Source of the DNA: Caloramator quimbayensis | GTDB lineage: Bacteria > Bacillota > Clostridia > Clostridiales > Caloramatoraceae | Reading direction: 5' to 3' | NCBI RefSeq assembly: GCF_900167605.1 | Contig: NZ_FUYH01000011.1 | Location: 1 to 64,000, forward strand | DNA length: 64,000 bases | In this document: positions 58,211 to 64,000 of the stretch, one piece after another | Numbering within the stretch: position 1 is the first letter of the stretch | Layout of the letters: each line of letters begins with the position of its first letter | Notes under the pieces: generated by a model | What the model saw: the letters and a program-made list of their open reading frames with translations, nothing else | Told to the model about the DNA's origin: nothing | The model's database searches: none | Made by a program: the position numbers and the translations under genes

Positions 58211-59299
58211 CTATTTTTCAATAGTATCATTTATATCTTTTTGTACTAACTTTTGTAGCTTGTCAGCAACTTCACTTTGCTTGTTCGGATAAAGGTGGGA
58301 ATAAGTTTGAAGGGTTGTTTCAATATTTTCATGCCCAAGCCTTTCCGATATAAGTAACGGTGAAAACCCCATTTCAATCAATAATGATGCGTGGGAATGT
58401 CGCAAGTCATGAATTCTAATCTTCTTTACTTTTGACTTCTTACAACCTCTATCCATTTCATGATGAAGGTAATATTTTGTTACCTGGAATAGCCTTTCAA
58501 GAGGTTCATAATAGTAAAGCTTGGATGCGTATTCCTGAACCAGTGTACCCAAGAAAGGCGGAATGGTAACAACCCTTTTGCTTTTGGGTGTCTTGGGTTC
58601 AAGTATTAAATCCTGGTCACCCATCCTTGCATAGTTTTTATTTATACTAACTGTTAGGGCTTCAAAGTCAAAATCATTTAATGTTAATGCTAATAATTCA
58701 CCTGACCGCATACCAGTCCAAAACAGCAGTTCAAACGCAACCTTTGAAACTGGCTTATCTTCCACAGCAGCAATAAATTTATTGAATTCTTCGACAGTCC
58801 AAAACTTCATTGAATCAGCATTTTTCTTACCCATGCTTCCACATATCCTGGCAGGATTTGAAGGAAGCTTGTAATATTTCATTGCAAAATTGAAGATGGC
58901 TGAAAGCTGGTTATTTACTGTTTTCAGATATGTTTGACTATAATTATTTTCATGGGAAATCAATTCATTCTGCCATTTTCTAACGGTTGTTGGGGTAATG
59001 GTGTTAATCGGCATATCCTTAAAAAATGGTAATACCTTTAAATCAATCACATACTTTTTGTTTTCCAATGTGGTTGGTTTCAATCTGCTTTGGCAATCTT
59101 CCATATACAGTTCAACCAAGCTGCCAAATGTCATGTCACAAGAAGCATGGGCTTTATTTAGAAATTCCCTTTCAAAAGCCTTGGCTTCCTTTTGAGTTTT
59201 AAAACCACGTTGCATTTTCTGTTTATTTGCACCAGTCCAATCCTTGTAATTGAATTTGCAGTACCAAGTACCACGTTTTTCATCTTTGTAAACAGGCAT
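58211..59299 (-). CDS. int: Tyrosine-type site-specific integrase
   Basis: A 362-residue recombinase: an N-terminal arm-binding domain (GTWYCKFNYKDWTG...), a SAM-like core-binding domain (about 60-150), and a catalytic domain with Arg in WTGMRSGELLAL near residue 188, the HDLRHSHAS box near 302 and the nucleophile Tyr in TLQTYSHLYP near 337. It is the first gene of the element, oriented toward guaA, as in other elements that use the region after guaA as attachment site. Confidence 0.95.
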   Translation of the reverse strand: MPVYKDEKRGTWYCKFNYKDWTGANKQKMQRGFKTQKEAKAFEREFLNKAHASCDMTFGSLVELYMEDCQSRLKPTTLENKKYVIDLKVLPFFKDMPINTITPTTVRKWQNELISHENNYSQTYLKTVNNQLSAIFNFAMKYYKLPSNPARICGSMGKKNADSMKFWTVEEFNKFIAAVEDKPVSKVAFELLFWTGMRSGELLALTLNDFDFEALTVSINKNYARMGDQDLILEPKTPKSKRVVTIPPFLGTLVQEYASKLYYYEPLERLFQVTKYYLHHEMDRGCKKSKVKKIRIHDLRHSHASLLIEMGFSPLLISERLGHENIETTLQTYSHLYPNKQSEVADKLQKLVQKDINDTIEK

Positions 59300-59424
59300 T
59301 ATATCATTCCTTCCTAAAAAAGAGTATAAAAAATAAACCCTTTATAACTCTAAGGGTTCATGATATAATACTTGCTATGGAGCGGTACTATATCAATCCC
59401 TTAAAGGGTTATAGAGTATCTATG

Positions 59425-59463
59425 AAAAATCGTTTGGTGTTAGCAGCACCAGGCGATTTTTTT
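59425..59463 (-). terminator. Terminator of the repressor gene
   Basis: AAAAATCG...TTGGTG pairs with CACCAGG...CGATTTTT (59425-59463) around a short loop, with T-runs on either side. It abuts the repressor stop codon. Confidence 0.7.
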
Positions 59464-59926
59464 ATTTATTTTTTGGTAAAAACTCTGTTCTAATCCTTTC
59501 TATAATGTATCGTTCTTGGTATTCAATACTGTCTTGCAATATCTTATCAACTAAATTAATTAAATCATGTTGTTGCATTACGGTAACAGTTCCAAAGTCA
59601 GGATGACATATTTGATATTCATTACGTTCAATATCTTTTTCATCTTGTTCTATATAGAAACCAGCATCTTCTAAATGTTGAATGGCTTTCATAAGTTTAT
59701 ATTCCGTTTCATCTTCATTTACACCATATATTTCATCCACAGTAATATTAAAAATTCTGCATATTTCAAAAAGCATTTCGGCATTTGGTGTACTAACGGA
59801 TTGTTCCCAACTTGAAACAGTAGATGGTTTTGTTCCAAGTCTATCAGCCAAATCTTTTTGAGAAAGTCCCATATTTTTTCTATGTTTAGTTATATTGGAT
59901 GAAATATTTTCTTTTATTTTTCCCAT
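59462..59926 (-). CDS. XRE-family repressor of the integrative element (CI-like)
   Basis: A 154-residue regulator with an N-terminal helix-turn-helix (ISSNITKHRKNMGLSQKDLADRLGTKPSTVSSWEQS, residues ~7-42) and a C-terminal domain without the Ser/Lys self-cleavage motifs of LexA-like CI proteins. ATG 59926 is chosen for its GGTGGTGAA site; the longer frame runs into the operator region. It is divergent from the Cro-like gene, with three repeated sites between. Confidence 0.88.
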   Translation of the reverse strand: MGKIKENISSNITKHRKNMGLSQKDLADRLGTKPSTVSSWEQSVSTPNAEMLFEICRIFNITVDEIYGVNEDETEYKLMKAIQHLEDAGFYIEQDEKDIERNEYQICHPDFGTVTVMQQHDLINLVDKILQDSIEYQERYIIERIRTEFLPKNK

Positions 59927-59961
59927 TACTTCACCACCTTCTTTTTTTTTACCATGTTTCA

Positions 59962-59990
59962 ATACTATCACAATAAATTCATAATTGCAA
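59962..59990 (-). promoter_or_regulatory. Leftward promoter of the repressor gene
   Basis: On the minus strand TTGCAA (59990-59985), a 17-base spacer and TAGTAT (59967-59962). Confidence 0.65.
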
Positions 59991-59999
59991 TACAAAAAT

Positions 60000-60072
60000 A
60001 CGAAAATCTCATATTTTTGTATTGACAACACGAAAATATCGTGATAATATTAAATTACAACGAAAATATCGT
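60000..60072. promoter_or_regulatory. Three repressor operators spaced exactly 30 bp
   Basis: The 13-base site ACGAAAATATCGT occurs at 60030-60042 and 60060-60072, with a degenerate copy ACGAAAATCTCAT at 60000-60012. ACGA and TCGT form the palindromic half-sites. The first copy is embedded in a further inverted repeat, TACAAAAATA (59991-60000) with TATTTTTGTA (60012-60021). The middle copy lies wholly in the spacer of the rightward promoter. Confidence 0.85.
60022..60050 (+). promoter_or_regulatory. Rightward (early) promoter of the element
   Basis: Consensus TTGACA (60022-60027), a 17-base spacer that contains operator 2, and TAATAT (60045-60050). Confidence 0.8.
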
Positions 60073-60095
60073 AGTAAAAAAGGAAGGTGAAACGA

Positions 60096-60302
60096 ATGCT
60101 TAATGAAAAGATTAAATTATTTATGAGAGAAAGAGGGATTAAGCAATCATTTTTAAAAAACAAGCTTGGGATGACTGCAAGCACTTGTAATGCAATGCTA
60201 AACGGAAATCGTGGTATATCAGCAGAAGAATATTTTAAAATTTGTGATGCTTTGAAAGTTCCCCTCGATTATTTCAAAGACATAGAAAACGAAGAAGTAT
60301 GA
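60096..60302 (+). CDS. Cro-like helix-turn-helix protein
   Basis: A 68-residue XRE-family protein made of little more than a helix-turn-helix (LFMRERGIKQSFLKNKLGMTASTCNAMLNGNRG). It is the first gene of the rightward operon and presumably binds the same three operators as the divergent repressor. ATG 60096 follows AGGAAGGTGA; the GTG at 60087 overlaps that site. Confidence 0.85.
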   Translation: MLNEKIKLFMRERGIKQSFLKNKLGMTASTCNAMLNGNRGISAEEYFKICDALKVPLDYFKDIENEEV

Positions 60303-60361
60303 AAAAACTTGCTGATTCTTTAAATTGCACAGTTCAGGAATTATTTTTCAATGAAGAATAA
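60299..60361 (+). CDS. 20-codon ORF resembling the C-terminus of an HTH protein
   Basis: An ATG overlapping the Cro-like stop by 4 bases (ATGA) starts MKKLADSLNCTVQELFFNEE. This looks like the last helix of an XRE regulator, where KLADALNCTVDEL is a common pattern. It may be a remnant of a second regulator gene or of a longer ancestral Cro gene. Confidence 0.35.
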   Translation: MKKLADSLNCTVQELFFNEE

Positions 60362-60380
60362 AGAAAGGATGGTGTTAACT

Positions 60381-60575
60381 ATGACAAACAATCAAGTTAT
60401 CAAGCAAGAACCTAAATTTATAACTGCTTCTGAAGTTGCAGAAATGCTTGGTGTTTCTTTAACAACTGGTTACCGCATTGTAAAGAAACTAAATGATGAA
60501 CTTAAACAGCAAGGAAAAATTACTGTGGCTGGCAAGGTAAGTTCCCGCTATTTTTATGAAAAAGTGGCTTTGTAA
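60381..60575 (+). CDS. Small HTH protein (excisionase-like)
   Basis: A 64-residue protein with a MerR/HTH_17-like winged helix (FITASEVAEMLGVSLTTGYRIVKKLNDELKQQG) and a short basic/aromatic tail (KVSSRYFYEKVAL). This size and fold are typical of excisionases and small DNA-binding factors in phages and ICEs. ATG 60381 follows AAAGGATGGTG. Confidence 0.75.
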   Translation: MTNNQVIKQEPKFITASEVAEMLGVSLTTGYRIVKKLNDELKQQGKITVAGKVSSRYFYEKVAL

Positions 60576-60611
60576 TATGAAAATCAACTTTGAAAAGGCA
60601 GGTGATAGTGC

Positions 60612-63077
60612 TTGAAATTAACATTTGACAGATTACCAATTGACCATAAACCTGATAGTACAGAATACAAGTACAGAGTTTTAAATATGGGATTATTGAA
60701 TACAAAGCATATTGAACAGCTTTTATATGTCATATCACATAAGGGGTATGCTTATAAAGATTGTGCTACTTGCGGAACAAAGCAAGCAGATTTTATAAGT
60801 CAAGAGTTATTAACTCTTGATTTTGATAGTGGAACAACAGTTGATGAAGTCTTAAAGCAGTGCGAAGAATACAACTTACTTCCAATGCTAATTTATTACA
60901 CATTTTCCCATACAGAAGAACATCCAAGATTCAGAATGATTTTTCATTTAGATGAAGTAATTGAGGATTTCAGGCTTGCCAAGACTTTAAGACTTGCAAT
61001 CAATGAATTATTTCCTGATGCTGACCAGATAAAAAATGTTACTCAAATATACCAAGGGTCAACTAAGGGAGAATATGGTTATAATCTCTCCCATTTTATT
61101 AGTCCTCATGATGTTATTTTAAAAGCTTGTCAGAAAATAAAGGATGGAAGTACCAATGGTAACTTTTCAAGAAACCTTAAAAGAAGGTTGTATTTGAAAA
61201 AAATACCTTCAAAACTCGTCCAAAAACATGGCAACTCCTATAATAATATTATAGGTCAGAACGGAAAATTGGACGAGTTATACACCTATGATTTTTGCCC
61301 TGTGAATGTAATAGAGGAAGAACCAATTTTAAACAATGAAAATTATGATTGGGATTTCCTCAATGATAATTGTGAGTTATGGCGAAAATCAAACACTGGC
61401 GAACATTGGATAACAGAACCTGAATTATTTTTCTTTGCATCTTCTTTAAAGGGTAAAAAAGGCAGCATTAAAAGATTAAGGCAGTTAATTGATAAAGCGA
61501 TAGAATTACATCCACATTCTTATAACAATGCTCAAATTAGAAACCTTGAAAATGCTATCAAAAGTGCAAAACCTTTTTTCAGAAGATGTGATATGTTACC
61601 TTGTCCATACAAAAGTAACTGTAAATTTAATACTTTGTCACAATGTCAACCACTAAAACGTGGATATGTGCAACAGGTAAGATTTAATGAAACTATTTCT
61701 TTGGAAGAAGGTGAAAAGCAGTTAAAACAGGCAATAGAAACTGCTTTTACAAACAATAGTAGCTTTACGATTATAAAAGCACAAACTGGACTTGGGAAAA
61801 CTACTGCAATATTAGATTATTTGAAAGAAAATAAAAAGTTGTCTGTTTGCTTGGCAGTACCAACACATAAATTAAAGGATGAGTTGTTTCAGAAGATAGA
61901 ACAATATAATTTAGATTTTGAAGTCATTCCCGAATTGGATATTTCAAAATTAGAACCCCAAGAGCAGGAGCAATACAATAAATATTTGATAGTTGGCAAT
62001 TACATTGAATGTAAACATATTTTGAACAACTCCAAGAATCCTGAAATTATGGAATATGTTCGATTAACAGACAATTTTAATCGTGGATGGCTTGACAGAG
62101 TAATTATTACTCATAAAAGAGCATTTTTAAAAAGCAGAATAACAAATGATGTACTGGTTATTGATGAAGATATTTTGTCAAAGTCAATAGAAACAGTAGA
62201 CGTTGATGTGAATGACTTGATTAGTCTTAAAAATCTTGCAAATGATTCTGCGCTTGATGATTGGCTAAATTGTATATCTGATAAAAAAGGATTAATACAA
62301 TTACATCCATTAAATCGAAAACAGGTTAAAAATATCATGGATAAAATTGATGATAATATAAACTTCAATGTTTACATGGTATTAAAATCAAGGTTGTGTT
62401 ATGTAGAAGATAGCAGAGTTACCTTTGTTATAAAACATAGCCTTCCAAAATGTAAGAAAATTATTATTTTATCGGCTACTATTGATGATGTTATTTCAAG
62501 ATGGATGGTTAAACCTATGAAAGTTGATTTTATAGAGATTCCCAGAATTGAACAAAGAGGACAATTACATCAATATATTGACTTACCTTCGTCAAGACAC
62601 GCATTACAGGAAGGCGATTTGATTCAGAACTATAAAAGGATACAAAATATTTTACCAAAAGATAACATGCCTATAATAACTTTTAAGAAATTTGAAAATC
62701 AACTTTTAAAAAATGGCTTCAATGTAGTTGCTACTTTTGGAAGTACAGAAGGTTTAAATTTCTTGGAAGGGCAAGATATTGCAGTTATTGGTACATACCG
62801 AACCCAAGAGATACAGTATTTACTATTTGCTAAAATGCTTGATGATACGGTTGAAACAAGAGATTTGGAAACGGAAAACCAGGTTGTTGAATATAACGGT
62901 TTTAGATTTCATCTTTACACTTTTAAGCATCCAGTTGTAAGACAGGTTCAGCTATACATGATAAACAGTGAATTGGAACAATGTGTTGGTAGAGCAAGAA
63001 TATTAAGGAACAATAATAAAGTTCATTTGGTGGCAAAGCTGCCTTTGGAAGATGCCATTATTGAAAATATTATGTAG
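60612..63077 (+). CDS. Primase-helicase fusion protein
   Basis: An 821-residue predicted replication protein. The N-terminal ~220 residues resemble archaeo-eukaryotic-type primases: an early CATC pair near 54, LTLDFDSG with two metal-binding Asp near 70, and TFSHTEEHPRFRMIFHL near 100. A cysteine cluster (Cys326, 331, 337, 345) may bind zinc or an Fe-S centre. The C-terminal half is a superfamily 2 helicase: Walker A AQTGLGKTTAI near 391, VIDEDI near 516, LSATIDD near 619 and QCVGRARILR near 789. The TTG start follows CAGGTGAT. It most likely starts replication of the element. Confidence 0.8.
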   Translation: MKLTFDRLPIDHKPDSTEYKYRVLNMGLLNTKHIEQLLYVISHKGYAYKDCATCGTKQADFISQELLTLDFDSGTTVDEVLKQCEEYNLLPMLIYYTFSHTEEHPRFRMIFHLDEVIEDFRLAKTLRLAINELFPDADQIKNVTQIYQGSTKGEYGYNLSHFISPHDVILKACQKIKDGSTNGNFSRNLKRRLYLKKIPSKLVQKHGNSYNNIIGQNGKLDELYTYDFCPVNVIEEEPILNNENYDWDFLNDNCELWRKSNTGEHWITEPELFFFASSLKGKKGSIKRLRQLIDKAIELHPHSYNNAQIRNLENAIKSAKPFFRRCDMLPCPYKSNCKFNTLSQCQPLKRGYVQQVRFNETISLEEGEKQLKQAIETAFTNNSSFTIIKAQTGLGKTTAILDYLKENKKLSVCLAVPTHKLKDELFQKIEQYNLDFEVIPELDISKLEPQEQEQYNKYLIVGNYIECKHILNNSKNPEIMEYVRLTDNFNRGWLDRVIITHKRAFLKSRITNDVLVIDEDILSKSIETVDVDVNDLISLKNLANDSALDDWLNCISDKKGLIQLHPLNRKQVKNIMDKIDDNINFNVYMVLKSRLCYVEDSRVTFVIKHSLPKCKKIIILSATIDDVISRWMVKPMKVDFIEIPRIEQRGQLHQYIDLPSSRHALQEGDLIQNYKRIQNILPKDNMPIITFKKFENQLLKNGFNVVATFGSTEGLNFLEGQDIAVIGTYRTQEIQYLLFAKMLDDTVETRDLETENQVVEYNGFRFHLYTFKHPVVRQVQLYMINSELEQCVGRARILRNNNKVHLVAKLPLEDAIIENIM

Positions 63078-63091
63078 AAAGGATGATGAAA

Positions 63092-63319
63092 ATGCAATTT
63101 ATAGAATTAGGAGAAACAACTGTAAAACAATTACATCAAGCAACAGTTACAACAACCTATGAAGATTATCAGCACTTGCAAGATTGTGTGAAATGGCTTG
63201 AAGAATTGACAACTGAACTAAATAAAGTAAGTGATTATGATGAAAAGAACAAGAAGTTCATAATTACTGCTTCAGCGGAAGATATAAAAAATCTTGTAAG
63301 TAAATGGTTTAACAAATAA
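63092..63319 (+). CDS. Small hypothetical protein of the element
   Basis: A 75-residue acidic, mostly helical protein with a likely coiled-coil segment (DYQHLQDCVKWLEELTTELNKV). No family recognised. ATG 63092 follows the AAAGGATGATG-type ribosome site used by its neighbours. It starts 15 bases after the primase-helicase gene. Confidence 0.65.
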   Translation: MQFIELGETTVKQLHQATVTTTYEDYQHLQDCVKWLEELTTELNKVSDYDEKNKKFIITASAEDIKNLVSKWFNK

Positions 63320-63339
63320 TTGAAAGGATGATGAAAACT

Positions 63340-63654
63340 ATGACAGGTAAAGAATTTTTGAAGAAGGTTAGAAGGATTAAAAAAATTACAGACATTCATT
63401 GGCGTGTAGAAGGGAAGGATGTGTTAGACCCTGATTTGGTAAAAGTAGTGATAGTTGCTGATGGTGAAGAAATTGAAATAACATATCCATTACCACCAGA
63501 TAAGACTGGTATTAATTTTATTCAATTCAGTGCAATGGCTTTGATAATAAATAAGTTCATGGAACAAATAGGAAATGACTTTAGAATAAATTTTATTGAC
63601 GATATAGCAAATGCAATAAATTATTCAAGAAAACAAATTAAAGAAAGGGTGTGA
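63340..63654 (+). CDS. Small hypothetical protein of the element
   Basis: A 104-residue protein with a basic N-terminus (GKEFLKKVRRIKKI) and an alternating strand segment (DLVKVVIVADGEEIEITYPLPP). No family recognised. The same AAAGGATGATG ribosome site lies 21 bases after the previous stop. Confidence 0.65.
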   Translation: MTGKEFLKKVRRIKKITDIHWRVEGKDVLDPDLVKVVIVADGEEIEITYPLPPDKTGINFIQFSAMALIINKFMEQIGNDFRINFIDDIANAINYSRKQIKERV

Positions 63655-63658
63655 TTTT

Positions 63659-63868
63659 ATGGACCATGTATTAGATGCAATTAGACCACATTATGAAGCC
63701 TTACTGGATTGCTTCTTGGAAGAACAAAAGACAGGGGAATATAAGAAGTTTTCCGACAATCCTTTTTATGATGAAGTAAAAGCCTTAATTGATGCCATGA
63801 ACATTTTAAGGAAGTACCTGGGTTGGGAAACCATCAAGCTGAAGGATGAAGTTGAATTTTACTTATAA
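63659..63868 (+). CDS. Small hypothetical protein of the element
   Basis: A 69-residue acidic helical protein (ALLDCFLEEQKTGEY, EVKALIDAMNILRKYLGW). No family recognised. ATG 63659 lies 4 bases after the previous stop and follows AAAGGGTGTG. Confidence 0.65.
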   Translation: MDHVLDAIRPHYEALLDCFLEEQKTGEYKKFSDNPFYDEVKALIDAMNILRKYLGWETIKLKDEVEFYL

Positions 63869-63887
63869 GATGAAAGGGGAATGTAAA

Positions 63888-64000
63888 ATGTTAAAAAAAT
63901 TAAATTGGAAAGAAGCTTATGCAGACTGGTTTGAAGATGCTGAACTTCCAGAAATTAAGAAGCTTAATTCTGAAGTGGACAAGCAATTGGAAGATTGGTT
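63888..64000 (+). CDS. Element gene, 5' end only
   Basis: An ATG after AAAGGGGAATG opens a frame that runs off the window (37 codons visible, MLKKLNWKEAYADWF...). Acidic and helical, no family recognised. Confidence 0.55.
   Translation, partial: MLKKLNWKEAYADWFEDAELPEIKKLNSEVDKQLEDW

Larger units (their letters stand above)
58183..64000. mobile_element. Left end of an integrative element (prophage or ICE) next to guaA
   Basis: A tyrosine integrase at the edge, a divergent repressor/Cro-type switch, an HTH (excisionase-like) gene, a primase-helicase and a chain of small genes form a typical module order for a prophage or integrative conjugative element. The small genes share an AAAGGATGATG-type ribosome site. 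The left boundary lies between the guaA stop (58130) and the integrase stop (58211). The right end and direct repeats are beyond the window, so the attachment core cannot be identified. Confidence 0.85.

Overview
The window is AT-rich DNA with Clostridia-style genes: strong GGAGG ribosome sites, frequent TTG/GTG starts, AGA/ATA codon preference, HrcA-type CIRCE control of groESL, Rex, T-box and purine riboswitch leaders, and remnants of a spore germination operon. This points to an anaerobic, endospore-forming (or formerly spore-forming) low-GC Clostridiales bacterium. The genus cannot be fixed from sequence alone.

Layout. 1-5.2 kb: the right end of an IS21-family element has cut off the front of a sugar-binding-protein gene that heads an ABC sugar operon (two permeases, a GH4 glycosidase, a PfkB kinase). 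5.5-7.2 kb: a leftward cystine-type symporter with a T-box leader whose probable specifier is UGC (Cys). 7.5-10 kb: a short UvrC-like nuclease and a LacI-family regulator. 10-23.8 kb: a long rightward operon with a sigma-A promoter and a 16-bp LacI-type palindrome; it encodes malic enzyme, archaeal-type GAPDH, archaeal-type PGK, a two-subunit transketolase and inositol genes iolB, iolD, iolE, iolG, then a LarA-family racemase, a RocB-like M20 peptidase and msrA. 24-30.9 kb: an HtrA protease, a secreted protein, an SDR enzyme, tRNA-Trp, small membrane and zinc-ribbon proteins, glpP and tsaD. 31-39.4 kb: a three-component sugar sensor (YesN regulator, YesM/LytS kinase, sugar-binding lipoprotein) followed by mglBAC. 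39.4-49.3 kb: an ABC-F ATPase, rex, thioredoxin with an unusual NAD(P)H-site-less thioredoxin reductase, a GH18/SH3 cell-wall protein, a P-loop/Asp23 fusion, an OGG-type glycosylase and a membrane protein. 49.4-58.1 kb: CIRCE-groESL, sdpRI, a decayed gerAB-gerAC-gerAA operon, larC, and guanine-riboswitch-guaBA. 58.2-64 kb: the left end of an integrative element beside guaA (integrase, divergent repressor/Cro switch with three operators spaced exactly 30 bp, primase-helicase, small genes); it runs off the window.

The most interesting part is the 10-21.6 kb operon. It carries the genes that turn inositol into 2-deoxy-5-keto-D-gluconate (IolG, IolE, IolD, IolB), but the kinase/aldolase branch (IolC, IolJ, IolA) is absent from it and is replaced by transketolase, GAPDH, PGK and malic enzyme. 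2-Deoxy-5-keto-D-gluconate is an exact carboxylate isostere of xylulose 5-phosphate. I infer an undescribed route: transketolase splits it to malic semialdehyde (a glyceraldehyde-3-phosphate isostere), the GAPDH and PGK homologues convert that to D-malate with ATP formation, the LarA homologue racemises D- to L-malate, and malic enzyme gives pyruvate. One of the arginines that normally binds the 3-phosphate in PGK is replaced by aspartate here, as a carboxylate substrate might allow. This is an inference from gene content, chemistry and a few residues, not a demonstrated pathway.
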